Notes: generated from the letters alone by a model not told the origin. Positions 34,928 to 43,592 are shown, counted from the first letter of the stretch. The stretch: 64,000 bases of DNA from G963691835 sp963691835 (GCA_963691835.1 OY829383.1:5208001-5272000); one strand, 5' to 3'. Program-made: numbers and translations.

Positions 34928-34994
34928 TTTTGGATGCAGTTTCACAGCGATTACTGAATCAGAAAACGATTCAGTAACCCCTGATTTTCCTCTA
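34928..34994. repeat. dispersed imperfect palindromic repeat, copy B
   Basis: The repeat lies between the convergent ends of upp and folB; its right edge CTCTAG includes the folB stop codon. It contains TTTCACAGCG, a perfect 10-base inverted repeat TTACTGAATC (34951-34960) and GATTCAGTAA (34968-34977) with a 7-base loop, then CCCCTGATTTTCCTCTA. Same orientation as copy A and opposite to copy C. Confidence 0.75.
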
Positions 34995-35450
34995 GACGCG
35001 CCTTTTCTCAATCGTCGTTCCGGCCGCCTGGGCATCCTGAAAGATGTCCAACTTCTCGACGGTGACGGCGCATCGCTTCGCACGGCGGTCTGAAAGCGCC
35101 ATATCAGCTATCCGTTCCGCAACGGTCTCGACCAGCAGAACGTGCCCCTCAGCCGCTAAGAGCTTCACACCCTCTACCAAGCGCTCATAGTTGTAGACGC
35201 GCATGTAGTCATCGGCAAAACCGCCATCGGGATACGCCAGATCGAGCGTTATGGAGATGCGGACGCGTTGATGACCCGCTTTTTCGAACTCGTAGATGCC
35301 GACCGACATTGGCAGAACAAGGCCGGTCAGCGCGACGCGGTACGTTTCGCCAACGGTGACTGGCACCTCTTGGTTCTGATCAATCGACTGCAGGTCCGCG
35401 TTCAAATCCGAAACGGCGTCCAACGGCGGTGCTTTCGCTGCATCAGTCAT
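34992..35450 (-). CDS. folB: dihydroneopterin aldolase family protein
   Basis: A 152-residue FolB-type enzyme of folate synthesis, which converts 7,8-dihydroneopterin to the hydroxymethyl pterin plus glycolaldehyde. Family features are VYNYERLVEGV (conserved Tyr), VLLVETVAERIA (substrate-anchoring Glu) and VTVEKLDIFQDA with the likely catalytic Lys. The N-terminal 40 residues are extra and poorly conserved. The ATG at 35450 has GGGGGAGC upstream. Other pathway genes are not adjacent. A dihydroneopterin triphosphate epimerase role cannot be excluded. Confidence 0.85.
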   Translation of the reverse strand: MTDAAKAPPLDAVSDLNADLQSIDQNQEVPVTVGETYRVALTGLVLPMSVGIYEFEKAGHQRVRISITLDLAYPDGGFADDYMRVYNYERLVEGVKLLAAEGHVLLVETVAERIADMALSDRRAKRCAVTVEKLDIFQDAQAAGTTIEKRRV

Positions 35451-35498
35451 TCGCTCCCCCAAGCGGCCATGATTGCCTTTGTGCGACTAACCACGCAC

Positions 35499-35536
35499 AG
35501 AAAGCCGCCGCTCGTCCGAATTCGACAAGCGGCGGC
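35499..35536 (-). terminator. intrinsic terminator after the NIPSNAP gene
   Basis: On the minus strand GCCGCCGCT pairs with AGCGGCGGC (35528-35536 and 35504-35512), with an inner GTC/GAC stem, and is followed by TTTCT. It separates the NIPSNAP gene from folB. The remaining bases of 35451-35621 hold no gene. Confidence 0.65.
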
Positions 35537-35621
35537 GTCAGGCGTCGGGTAGTGTCGATTCTTTGGGCCTTTCAATCCTTCGGCCGAGAGGCGCGACACA
35601 GCCGAAAGAAAGGTCTGGCCA

Positions 35622-35942
35622 TCAAGGCTCTGGAAAGAAGCTTACCGGGTTCATCAACTTGTTCTCTTGCGCTTCCAGCGCACCCAGCTTAGCGCTCTCA
35701 GCCACATAGGCGAGCCAATCCGGATCCGACCACATCGCCGCCCGTTTTGCCTCCCGGTCGCCCGCATTCTCATACTTCCAGATATGGATGTACTGATTTG
35801 GGTTGCCTGTCTCCGTCGTCATGTACGCAAGCGGCGGTCCGAGATGCTTGGTCTGTGCCGGCTTACCCATTTTCTCGTAGAGGGCAAGGTGGGCCTTCAG
35901 CGTCCCGGGCTTGCAAGTATAAGTGCGCACATCGATGAGCAT
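35622..35942 (-). CDS. NIPSNAP family protein
   Basis: A 106-residue ferredoxin-like alpha/beta-barrel protein of the NIPSNAP family. It starts MLIDVRTYTCKPGTL, typical for the family, and continues with YIHIWKYENAGDREAKRAAMWSDPDWLAY. Start ATG 35942 follows GGAGGA; a longer reading upstream is Arg-rich and not credible. The molecular role of bacterial NIPSNAP proteins is unknown, though they often lie near catabolic genes. Here no operon partner exists and a strong terminator follows. Confidence 0.88.
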   Translation of the reverse strand: MLIDVRTYTCKPGTLKAHLALYEKMGKPAQTKHLGPPLAYMTTETGNPNQYIHIWKYENAGDREAKRAAMWSDPDWLAYVAESAKLGALEAQENKLMNPVSFFPEP

Positions 35943-36175
35943 GGACTTCCTCCGTATTGAATTCGACAGACGGGACCGGATCCCTGTTGGGTCCTTCGGG
36001 CGCCCGGATCGGATTGCTCTCCGTCCTGGTCGCGCCCCTACTCTAGCCCTGCGTCGACGATGATTGAACATCCCGATGAAAGAGCATTCCGAGGCGTGAC
36101 CCGTCCTAAGTCCCTTAGTCACAACGCGACATCACCGACGAGCGCTCTCTGTCTTCAACTCAAAAGAGGGGAGGC

Positions 36176-37249
36176 CTACTCCTCAGCCTCTTCGGACAAC
36201 TCACCCGGTCCAGACATCATTGCGTCAGCCACGAGACCCGCGTTGGCCCGGATTGCGTGCTCAATCGCATCGGACACATCGGTGTTCTCCCGAAGGAAGG
36301 TCTTCGCATTCTCCCGGCCCTGGCCGATCCGCTGGCCCGAGTAGGAAAACCACGAGCCGGACTTCTCAACGATCCCGGCGTTAACACCCAGGTCCAGGAT
36401 CTCGCCCATCTTGGACACACCCTCACCGTACATGATGTCGAACTCCACCACCCGGAAGGGCGGGGCCATCTTGTTCTTCACCACCTTCACGCGGGTTTGG
36501 TTTCCGACAACTTCGTCCTTGTCTTTGATCGACCCGATCCTGCGGATATCGAGCCGGACGGACGCGTAGAACTTGAGCGCATTGCCGCCGGTCGTCGTCT
36601 CAGGGCTTCCGAACATCACACCGATCTTGAGTCGGATCTGGTTGATGAAGATCACCAGGCAGTTCGACTTGGAGATCGATGCGGTCAACTTCCGCAAAGC
36701 CTGGCTCATCAGCCGGGCCTGAAGGCCGACATGGCTGTCGCCCATCTCCCCTTCCAGCTCTGCCCGGGGAACCAGGGCAGCAACGGAGTCGACCACCATC
36801 ACGTCGACAGCCCCAGATCGGACGAGGGTGTCGGAGATTTCCAAAGCCTGTTCGCCCGCATCCGGCTGCGAGATCAGCAGTTCGTCCACATCGACGCCCA
36901 GCTTCCGCGCATACGCCGGATCAAGAGCATGCTCCGCGTCAACGAACGCACAGGTGCCCCCGGCCTTCTGGGCTTCCGCGATCACATGCAACGCAAGCGT
37001 CGTCTTGCCCGAGCTTTCCGGGCCATAGATCTCAACGATGCGTCCTCGCGGCAGGCCACCAATCCCAAGGGCAATATCGAGCCCGATCGAGCCGGTCGAC
37101 ACCGCTTCCGCCTCAACATGCTCACGCTGGCCCAGTTTCATCACCGAGCCTTTTCCGAATGCCTTCTCGATTTGGCCGATCGCCGCGGCCAGCGCCTTCG
37201 ACTTGTCCATGTCGTCCCGGTCTACCAATCGAAGCTGAGGGGTCGTCAT
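36176..37249 (-). CDS. recA: recombinase RecA
   Basis: The central recombinase and SOS co-protease. It has 357 residues; Walker A GPESSGKTT is at residues 76-84, Walker B LMVVDSVAAL-like VMVVDSVAALVP follows, and loop regions (GGNALKFYASVRLDIRR; SWFSYSGQRIGQGREN) are canonical. The N-terminal 13 residues before MDKSKAL are an alphaproteobacterial extension; AAGGAG lies before ATG 37249. The acidic C-terminal tail is present. Upstream are two 13-base direct repeats near a LexA-like site (37341-37384). Confidence 0.98.
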   Translation of the reverse strand: MTTPQLRLVDRDDMDKSKALAAAIGQIEKAFGKGSVMKLGQREHVEAEAVSTGSIGLDIALGIGGLPRGRIVEIYGPESSGKTTLALHVIAEAQKAGGTCAFVDAEHALDPAYARKLGVDVDELLISQPDAGEQALEISDTLVRSGAVDVMVVDSVAALVPRAELEGEMGDSHVGLQARLMSQALRKLTASISKSNCLVIFINQIRLKIGVMFGSPETTTGGNALKFYASVRLDIRRIGSIKDKDEVVGNQTRVKVVKNKMAPPFRVVEFDIMYGEGVSKMGEILDLGVNAGIVEKSGSWFSYSGQRIGQGRENAKTFLRENTDVSDAIEHAIRANAGLVADAMMSGPGELSEEAEE

Positions 37250-37572
37250 CCTTGGCTCTCCTTATTCCACAGGGTCCCGGCAGCGGCAATCCGGGTGACG
37301 GGCGTCGGTCGCTAGGTCTTGGTTCTCCACAACAGTATCAGTTTTGTTCTCATTTTCCATCAAAATTTCCTGTTTTGTTCTCATCTAAATCCAGGATTCC
37401 TAACCCTTTGAGCCCCCACATATTGGAGGCGACAGCATTTGTTCCATAAAAGTTCGCAAGAGTGACACTCTATCGGGGTCCGTTTGATGGACAGATTCCG
37501 GCAACCTTCGCCGTTCTCCGCCGATTCGGTCATCCTAAGTACGTCCTGGGCCAGTACCTGGTCTGGAAACCG
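37250..37572 (-). other. recA-cckA intergenic region
   Basis: This 323-base gap has no supported gene. Its middle holds the recA regulatory region (37341-37384). The part next to cckA, roughly 37440-37572, shows nothing I can name and may contain the cckA operon terminator. Confidence 0.5.
37341..37384 (-). promoter_or_regulatory. candidate SOS operator and promoter of recA
   Basis: The 13-base sequence GTTTTGTTCTCAT occurs twice, at 37341-37353 and 37372-37384, 31 bases apart. Read on the recA strand each is GAGAACAAAAC. The upstream copy continues as GAAC-N7-GAAA, one mismatch from the alphaproteobacterial LexA box GAAC-N7-GAAC. A promoter-like TTGATG, 17 bases, TGATAC is interleaved, with the second repeat in its spacer. 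LexA control is inferred. Confidence 0.5.
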
Positions 37573-39663
37573 CTAGGCTGCAGCGTCATCCAGAACGGTT
37601 TTGACGGTGTAGGCCAACTGTTTGAGGCTGAAGGGCTTCGGCAGGAAATGAATCCCCGAATCTTCGCTGATCCGCTGGCGCAGCGCATCTTCGGAATAAC
37701 CGGAAATGCAGATCACAAGAATATCCGCCCGGTCTTCCCGAATGCGTTTGATCAATGTGGGTCCGTCGACACCGGGCATTACCACATCGGTGATCAGAAG
37801 ATCGACCTCGCCGAGTTTGGACCGGTCCTCGCTCAACAGGTCCAACGCGGCTTCGCCCGACCGGGCCTCAAGCACTTTGTATCCCTTCGCACGAAGGGCG
37901 CGCGCGGCGAAGAGCCGGACGGGGTCTTCATCCTCCACCAGGAGAATGGTGCCGGCCCCTGTGAGATCCCGGTTGCCGACGGCACCATCCGGAGGCACTT
38001 CCTGTTGCACCTCCTCACCGCCAGCGTGCGCCGGAAAGAAGATGGAGAAAGTCGAACCCTCGGTTGGCGCACTCTTCACGAAGATGAAGCCGCCGGTTTG
38101 CTTGACGATGCCGTAGACCGTCGACAGGCCGAGACCGGTCCCCGACCCCACCTCCTTGGTGGAGAAAAAGGGCTCGAAGATGCGGTCGACGATCGACGGC
38201 GGAATGCCGGAGCCAGTATCCGACACCTCAATAAGGACATAGCGGCCGGGGGGCATGACCTCATCGCCCTCTCTCACCGGTGTTTCCACCTGAACGTTCG
38301 ACGTCCGCATCATGATGGAGCCACCCGCCGGCATCGCGTCTCTGGCATTCACAACCAAATTGATGACCACCTGATCGAGCTGTCCCTGGTCCACTTTGAT
38401 GCTGTCGAGATCCCGTTCATGTTCGATCGAGAGCGAAATGTTCTCGCCGATCAGACGGCGCAGCAAATGAGACAGTTCCGCCAGGGTTTCTGTCACATCG
38501 AGAACACGCGGAATCAACGTCTGCTGCCGGGAGAAGGCCAATAGCTGCCGAACCAGATTGGCGGCACGGTTGGCATTCTGCTTAATCTGCATGACGTCGG
38601 AGAAGGACTGATCACCGGGCCGATGCCGCAGCAGAAGCAGATCGCAGAACCCGGTCATGGCGGTGAGCAGGTTGTTGAAGTCGTGGGCCACACCGCCCGC
38701 AAGCTGACCGACCGCCTGCATTTTCTGGGACTGAACGATTTGCTGTTCCAGCGCCTTCGTCGACGATACGTCGAAGAAGTACAGCATCACGTCGGCATCT
38801 CGTTCCCGCTGGTTCGCAGACCGGGACAGCGCGGCGACGAACAGTCCCTCCTTTCCGGCGATGCGGATCTCCGACGCCTCAGCGAGGGTGCTCCGATTAT
38901 CGGGCCGCCCGATGACCGCCAGGAGAGACTCCCGGTCCGGCTCCTCCACATACTCAAGAACACTGGCGGCCCGTCTCTCAGACCGAAGACCGATCAGATC
39001 CCGAAACGTCGTGTTCGACTGTTTGATGGTGCCAGATCGGTCGACCAGCGCGACCCCAAACGGCGCCACGTCCAGAAACCAGTCGAAGCGCTTCTCCGGC
39101 GCCTTAACCGGGTCAGGGACAAGAACAGCCCAGATCTCCCGGGTACTGGTGGTCACCCGGGCGCCCTCGAGTTGGGGAGAGAGGATCGTCACGGAAACCG
39201 TTACCGTGTCACCCCGCCCCGTCTTGAGTGGAACACCCGGCAGGGTCGCGGAGGGTCCGGCGTCCGCATCACTCTGTCCTGAGAGGATCTGCCCAACCTT
39301 GAGGCGCAGCATGGCCACCGCCATGTCACCTTCGCCAGTTGGCGTTGGTTCCCGCCCGGACCAGTCGAAGTAAGCTGTGTTCGCGCCAATGAAACGCCCT
39401 GTTGCGTCAAACCGGCAGATCGGCGACGGGAAAGCCTCCGAGGGTTCTGAATCCTTGGGATCAGGCGTCGGCGGTTCGGCGGCCGCCTCTGTCCCCGGGG
39501 CATCGGCCTCCGGACCGGATGAAGGCTTTTCCTCGGGAATGGCATGGTCTTCAGGCGGGTTTCCATTGGAAGGCTCGGACGAATCGTCAAACGTGCGGCG
39601 CCCGCTCAGCAACGCCAAACCGGAGCTAATCCGGTCAACCAATCGCCTCGGCACACTGGCCAT
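37573..39663 (-). CDS. cckA: CckA-type hybrid histidine kinase
   Basis: A 696-residue hybrid kinase. Order: variable Pro/Glu-rich N-terminus (to about 80), PAS-like regions (about 80-300), HisKA with GGVAHDFNNLLTAMTGFCDLL (H327), HATPase with DTGSGIPP and GSGTGLGLSTVYG, and a receiver with phospho-acceptor D626 (LLITDVVMPG). These are hallmarks of CckA, which feeds ChpT-CtrA and so controls cell cycle or motility. The two N-terminal membrane helices usual in CckA are not visible. It is the last gene of the flgB-to-flhB unit, 4 bases after flhB, linking motility and CtrA signalling. Confidence 0.87.
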   Translation of the reverse strand: MASVPRRLVDRISSGLALLSGRRTFDDSSEPSNGNPPEDHAIPEEKPSSGPEADAPGTEAAAEPPTPDPKDSEPSEAFPSPICRFDATGRFIGANTAYFDWSGREPTPTGEGDMAVAMLRLKVGQILSGQSDADAGPSATLPGVPLKTGRGDTVTVSVTILSPQLEGARVTTSTREIWAVLVPDPVKAPEKRFDWFLDVAPFGVALVDRSGTIKQSNTTFRDLIGLRSERRAASVLEYVEEPDRESLLAVIGRPDNRSTLAEASEIRIAGKEGLFVAALSRSANQRERDADVMLYFFDVSSTKALEQQIVQSQKMQAVGQLAGGVAHDFNNLLTAMTGFCDLLLLRHRPGDQSFSDVMQIKQNANRAANLVRQLLAFSRQQTLIPRVLDVTETLAELSHLLRRLIGENISLSIEHERDLDSIKVDQGQLDQVVINLVVNARDAMPAGGSIMMRTSNVQVETPVREGDEVMPPGRYVLIEVSDTGSGIPPSIVDRIFEPFFSTKEVGSGTGLGLSTVYGIVKQTGGFIFVKSAPTEGSTFSIFFPAHAGGEEVQQEVPPDGAVGNRDLTGAGTILLVEDEDPVRLFAARALRAKGYKVLEARSGEAALDLLSEDRSKLGEVDLLITDVVMPGVDGPTLIKRIREDRADILVICISGYSEDALRQRISEDSGIHFLPKPFSLKQLAYTVKTVLDDAAA

Positions 39664-39667
39664 CTTC

Positions 39668-40747
39668 TTAGGACAATCCCATTACGCGTCCCTTGAGCTT
39701 GAACACATAGCTGATGACCTCAGCCACAGCCTTATATTGCTCCTCGGGGATCTGATCGTCGATCTCGCAAGCTGCGAACAGGGCCCGGGCGAGCGGCGGG
39801 TTCTCGACAATCGGCACGTCGTTCTCATTGGCGACCTCCCTGATCCGGAAAGCCACGGCGTCCACTCCCTTCGCAACAACGATGGGGGCCGCCATATCCG
39901 TGGCGTCGTATTTGAGGGCCACGGAATAGTGGGTTGGGTTGGTCACCACGACATCGGCATCCGGTACTGCCGACATCATCCGGGTTCGGGCCCGTTCCGC
40001 CCGGATCTGACGAAGGCGCGCCTTAACCATTGGGTCGCCCTCGGAGTTCTTCATCTCGTCCTTGATGTCCTGTAGCGACATCCGCATCTGCTTCAGGAAC
40101 TCGTACCGCTGGTAGAGATAATCGGCGATGCCGATGACGGCCATGATCGCCACGGCGGCGATGAACAGCTGCAATGCCAGCACATAAGCCTCGTAGGCCA
40201 TGTCCTCAATCGGCATGCCGATGAGCGCGTCCATACGCTCAAACTCAGGTACGACCAGGAGGTACACAGCCGTGCCGACAATCGAGAGTTTGAGCAGTCC
40301 CTTGAGGAACTCGACCACGGACTTAAGCGAGAAGAGCCGTTTGACACCCGACAGCGGGCTTATCTTCTCAAGCTTTGGTTCAAGCGAGGATGCGGAGAAG
40401 ATGATGCCGGTCTGAGCCAGGTTCGCGGCGATCGCCATGACAACCATGATCGCCAGAACCGGCGCCACCACGACCATGGAATGCATCAGCAGTTCATAGA
40501 AGACATCCCCAACCCCTCCTTGATCGACGGAAATCCGGTCAAGGTTCTGAACGAAGCCATCCATCTTGCCCGCGAGATAGGCCGAAGAGAATGGCACGAC
40601 GATCCCAACGGCCAGCGCGCCGCCGAACAGGATCGCGAAGTTCGTGATTTCCTTGGAGTTTGCGGTCTGGCCCTTTTCCTTGGCTTGGGCCAGTTTTCGA
40701 GGGGTGGCTTCCTCTGTTTTTTGTGAGTCGTCTTGATCGTCGGACAT
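39668..40747 (-). CDS. flhB: flagellar export switch protein FlhB
   Basis: An inner-membrane component of the flagellar type III export gate that switches substrate specificity. It has 359 residues, four membrane spans and the autocleavage motif NPTH (N270-P271) in VVTNPTHYSVALKYD. The N-terminus DDSQKTEEATPRKLAQAKEKGQ is family-typical. It follows fliR by 21 bases and precedes cckA by 4 bases. Confidence 0.96.
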   Translation of the reverse strand: MSDDQDDSQKTEEATPRKLAQAKEKGQTANSKEITNFAILFGGALAVGIVVPFSSAYLAGKMDGFVQNLDRISVDQGGVGDVFYELLMHSMVVVAPVLAIMVVMAIAANLAQTGIIFSASSLEPKLEKISPLSGVKRLFSLKSVVEFLKGLLKLSIVGTAVYLLVVPEFERMDALIGMPIEDMAYEAYVLALQLFIAAVAIMAVIGIADYLYQRYEFLKQMRMSLQDIKDEMKNSEGDPMVKARLRQIRAERARTRMMSAVPDADVVVTNPTHYSVALKYDATDMAAPIVVAKGVDAVAFRIREVANENDVPIVENPPLARALFAACEIDDQIPEEQYKAVAEVISYVFKLKGRVMGLS

Positions 40748-40768
40748 GAACCGCTCCCAAGATACCCG

Positions 40769-41536
40769 TCAGTTCGGCGCGAAATAGGCTTGGATATTCA
40801 TCGCATAATACTCAGCGAAGTACGACATCATCGCCGTCAGTGTCGCTGCGAATATCAATAGACCCACCAACACCTGGATTGGCAAGGCCACGAAGAAGAT
40901 CTGGAGCTGTGGCATGAGCCGGGCGAGGAGACCCAGCCCGACGTAGAACAACAGCGATATGACGATAAACGGGGCGGACAATTGGATCGCCACCTTGAAG
41001 CTGTCACCGACAATCCGAGACATGATCTCGGACGCGCTGCCGAGGGGCATGGTTTCCCCAGGCTGGAAGAGCGTGTAGCTGTCGGCGACCGCCAGAATGA
41101 CCGAATGATGCAGATCCGTCGCGAGGATAATCATGATACCGAGCGTGGTCAGAAACACGCCGGGCAACGATGCCTGGGTGGCAATCGCGGGGTTGAAGAT
41201 CTGGGCACTGGCGAGACCTGAGCTGAAGGAAATGATCCGCCCGGCGGTATCCAGCGTCAGCAAAAGCAGCCGGGAGATCGTTCCGATGTAAACACCAACC
41301 AGAATCTCCTGGAAGAGCAGTGCGCCAAGCGCCAGCGGGTGCGACGGTGGCGGCGGCAGTGAGCCCTCGGCAAGCGGCGCCATCACCAGTGAGATCCCCA
41401 GAGCCAGAAAGAGCCTCGACCGTGCGAAAATGTAGGTCTCGCCAATGCCGGGAAGCAGCAAGATGGCGGATCCGACACGCGCGAAGACCATCAGCAGAAC
41501 AAAGATGCTGTAGGGGAGGAAATCCTCAAGCGGCAT
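40769..41536 (-). CDS. fliR: flagellar export protein FliR
   Basis: An export-gate membrane protein of 255 residues with about six hydrophobic spans (for example FVLLMVFARVGSAILLLPGIG at residues 12-32). LPLSG-equivalent GIGETYIFARSRLFLALGI and the C-terminal RLMPQLQIFFVALPIQVLVGLL are conserved. FliR forms the export gate with FliP and FliQ. It is located between fliQ and flhB, the usual order. Confidence 0.95.
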   Translation of the reverse strand: MPLEDFLPYSIFVLLMVFARVGSAILLLPGIGETYIFARSRLFLALGISLVMAPLAEGSLPPPPSHPLALGALLFQEILVGVYIGTISRLLLLTLDTAGRIISFSSGLASAQIFNPAIATQASLPGVFLTTLGIMIILATDLHHSVILAVADSYTLFQPGETMPLGSASEIMSRIVGDSFKVAIQLSAPFIVISLLFYVGLGLLARLMPQLQIFFVALPIQVLVGLLIFAATLTAMMSYFAEYYAMNIQAYFAPN

Positions 41537-41560
41537 GTGCCGTCACACCTCCCGCATCCG

Positions 41561-41827
41561 TCAGTTAAGGCCGATCATGACGTCGGCCATATCCAGTGTG
41601 AACTTCGAGAGCGCGTTGAGCATGAAGGGGGCGAGAATGACCAAAGCGGCGAAAACGACGATCATTTTCGGCACGAAGGTGAGCGTCATCTCCTGAATCT
41701 GCGTCAACGCCTGAAACAGCGCGATGATCAAACCGACGCCGAGAGAGATCAGCATGACGGGGGCCGACATGGTCAGCATGACCAGCAGCGCCTCGCGTCC
41801 GATCTCGATGGCCTCGATTTCGGTCAT
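41561..41827 (-). CDS. fliQ: flagellar export protein FliQ
   Basis: An 88-residue export-gate protein with two membrane spans (residues about 12-36 and 52-75). IGREALLVMLTMSAPVML and the TQIQEMTLTFVPKMI loop are classical for FliQ. The gene lies 52 bases after fliE and 25 bases before fliR. A same-strand reading in another frame over the same bases is not coding. Confidence 0.95.
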   Translation of the reverse strand: MTEIEAIEIGREALLVMLTMSAPVMLISLGVGLIIALFQALTQIQEMTLTFVPKMIVVFAALVILAPFMLNALSKFTLDMADVMIGLN

Positions 41828-41878
41828 TCATGCCCCGATGCGATTAGGACCGGCAAAACTTGCCCACCGGCAATAATA

Positions 41879-42178
41879 TCAGATCGGCATCCTCAGCACT
41901 TCCTGGTAGGCCGAGATCATCTTGTCCCGAACGGCCGTTACAAGCTGAAGGGTCATCTCCGCGTTTCCGACCGCCTGAACAACCTCGGTCAGATCCGCTT
42001 CGCCCGCGATGCCCTTCATGCTCATCTGCTCGCCCTGCTTCATGGTATCGACCGCCGTGGTCGCGGCGTCCGACAGGAAGGACGCGAAATCCTCTCCGGC
42101 AACGTTGGAGGCTCCGGGGGTCGCCCCGCCCGCAGCCGCACCTACGGCATTCGCGATGTCACCGACTTGTCCGACCAT
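41879..42178 (-). CDS. fliE: flagellar hook-basal body protein FliE
   Basis: A 99-residue basal-body adaptor joining the MS ring to the rod. The C-terminal half FASFLSDAATTAVDTMKQGEQMS and LTEVVQAVGNAEMTLQLVTAVRDKMISAYQEVLRMPI is diagnostic. The N-terminal 40 residues are Gly/Ala-rich. It follows flgC by about 80 bases in the same operon. Confidence 0.95.
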   Translation of the reverse strand: MVGQVGDIANAVGAAAGGATPGASNVAGEDFASFLSDAATTAVDTMKQGEQMSMKGIAGEADLTEVVQAVGNAEMTLQLVTAVRDKMISAYQEVLRMPI

Positions 42179-42259
42179 GTCACGCCTCCAATGCAGTGCT
42201 CTAATTCTAGCGCGGGCAAGCCTTTTTCGCCAGAGCGCCCCGTGTCAAACCGCCCCGGA

Positions 42260-42670
42260 TCAGGTCCGGAGCAGGTCGATCGTGCGCTGAATCATGCTGC
42301 GGGACGTCTCAATCACCGAGATGTTCGCTTCGTAGCTCCGCTGCGCTTCTTTCATGTCCATGGTCTCGATCAAACCGTTGACGTTCGGGCGCCGGATGTA
42401 GCCCTCGTCGTCTGCGAGTGGGTGAAAAGGCTCGTAAGCGAGGCTGAATTCGGAGTCCGACCGGCCGATCCGCGCAACCTCGACCAGGTTGGCATCCAGC
42501 GAACGGTCCAATGCGTTCTTGAAGACCACGGTTTTGCGGCGATAGGGATCTTCTCCGACCGTCCGGCCAACCGAATCGGCGTTGGCCACGTTCTCCGCAA
42601 TGACCCGGAGGCGAACGCCTTGGGCTTCCATGCCGGAGGCCGAAATCTTGATGGATCTCATGAGGTCCAT
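42260..42670 (-). CDS. flgC: flagellar proximal rod protein FlgC
   Basis: A 136-residue rod protein. The N-terminus IKISASGMEAQGVRLRVIAENVANADS and the C-terminus VNGLIETMDMKEAQRSYEANISVIETSRSMI are the standard rod/hook signatures. It is exported by the flagellar type III system without a Sec signal. It starts 24 bases after flgB. Confidence 0.96.
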   Translation of the reverse strand: MDLMRSIKISASGMEAQGVRLRVIAENVANADSVGRTVGEDPYRRKTVVFKNALDRSLDANLVEVARIGRSDSEFSLAYEPFHPLADDEGYIRRPNVNGLIETMDMKEAQRSYEANISVIETSRSMIQRTIDLLRT

Positions 42671-42694
42671 GGGTCGTCTCCCTCGGCAAAAGCC

Positions 42695-43105
42695 TTAATT
42701 ACCGCGATGGCCGATGGCCGTACGGAACATCATCATGTTCTTCTGATACAGGTTCGTGGTGAGCTGATAGTTCATGTTGGTCTCGGTGACCTGCATGATC
42801 TGCTCTTCCAGGATGACGCCGTTTCCCGTCGGATTGATCTCGTAGAGATTCCGGGGATGCTCTTCCTCGACCCTATGGTCCGGCCGGGAAAGGGTTCCGA
42901 CGATGTGGTTCGCGCTTGTCTGGGCAATGCCGATGTGACGGACGCTGTCGAGCTCACGACGGAATGTCTGCGGCGCCAAATCTCTCGCACGATAGCCGGG
43001 CGTGTCGGCGTTCGCGATGTTCTGGGACAGGACGTTCTGACGTTCGCCCAGCCAGTTGAGGCGTTGGCTCGCCATCCGAAACAGAGTTGTGTCCTTGGTC
43101 AGCAT
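42695..43105 (-). CDS. flgB: flagellar proximal rod protein FlgB
   Basis: A 136-residue rod protein and first gene of the unit flgB-flgC-fliE-fliQ-fliR-flhB-cckA. LFRMASQRLNWLGERQNVLSQNIANADTPGYRARDL (residues about 8-43) is the family hallmark. A sigma-54-type promoter lies about 100 bases upstream at 43207-43222. The N-terminal segment before the rod motif is short, as usual. Confidence 0.95.
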   Translation of the reverse strand: MLTKDTTLFRMASQRLNWLGERQNVLSQNIANADTPGYRARDLAPQTFRRELDSVRHIGIAQTSANHIVGTLSRPDHRVEEEHPRNLYEINPTGNGVILEEQIMQVTETNMNYQLTTNLYQKNMMMFRTAIGHRGN

Positions 43106-43206
43106 CTCGCGTCCTCGTCATCTGCTGCCAGCGGATCGGTTCGCCGCGGGCTGTCCTCAGTCTCTCCGGTGGACCGATCGTTTATCGCCGGCCTCGGGAA
43201 ACCCGG

Positions 43207-43222
43207 AGCAATCGCCATGCCA
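43207..43222 (-). promoter_or_regulatory. sigma-54-type promoter for flgB operon
   Basis: On the minus strand TGGCATG, four bases, TTGCT gives the GG-N10-GC spacing required for RpoN promoters and differs from TGGCACG-N4-TTGCW at one position. Flagellar middle-class genes of alphaproteobacteria are often RpoN-dependent. Confidence 0.7.
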
Positions 43223-43236
43223 GACTTGGCCGAAGT

Positions 43237-43245
43237 TGCTATACT
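43237..43245 (+). promoter_or_regulatory. extended -10 element for flhX-fliO-fliP unit
   Basis: TGC TATACT (43237-43245) is an extended -10 element 21 bases before the ATG at 43266. No clear -35 is present. It overlaps the region of the opposing flgB promoter, so the two units may be co-regulated. Confidence 0.35.
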
Positions 43246-43265
43246 CACCCACGACGGAGAGATGA

Positions 43266-43592
43266 ATGGCCCCATCCGGCAAAGGCGACGACCCCCAGAA
43301 ACGACAGGTTGCGATCGCGCTCAGCCACGAGTCTTCGGATGATCACGTCCCGACCGTCGTGGCGAAGGGCTACGGCGAAGTCGCGGAGCAAATACTGCGC
43401 CTGGCGTTCGACAACGATGTGAAGGTCCGCCAAGACCCCGACCTTGCCGAGATTCTGGCGGCCGTCGAGGTGGACTGCGATATTCCCATTGAAGCGTTCG
43501 CCGCTGTCGCGGAGATCCTCACCTACGTTTATCGTGCGCGGGAACGGGACGCCCGCCGAGCCACCAACGCCGAAGACGAGGTCCAGACATGA
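43266..43592 (+). CDS. FlhB C-terminal domain homologue (FlhX/YlqH-like)
   Basis: A 108-residue soluble protein equivalent to the cytoplasmic domain of FlhB/YscU after the cleavage site: VAIALSHESSDDHVPTVVAKGYGEVAEQILRLAFDNDVKVRQDPDLAEILAAVEVDCDIPIEAFAAVAEILTYVY (positions about 15-90, quoted in parts) mirrors the FlhB segment VALKYD...VVAKGVDAVAFRIREVANENDVPIVENPPLARAL. It lacks NPTH and membrane spans. Such proteins can substitute in part for cleaved FlhB in other bacteria. It overlaps the next gene by 4 bases. Confidence 0.87.
   Translation: MAPSGKGDDPQKRQVAIALSHESSDDHVPTVVAKGYGEVAEQILRLAFDNDVKVRQDPDLAEILAAVEVDCDIPIEAFAAVAEILTYVYRARERDARRATNAEDEVQT

Noticed and set aside
36257..37315. Plus-strand open frame opposite recA.
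   Set aside because: recA is certain and complete; the antisense product has no protein-like pattern.
41537..43342. Plus-strand open frame of 601 codons across fliR to flgB.
   Set aside because: It covers five convincing flagellar genes on the other strand; composition is that of a high-GC antisense shadow.
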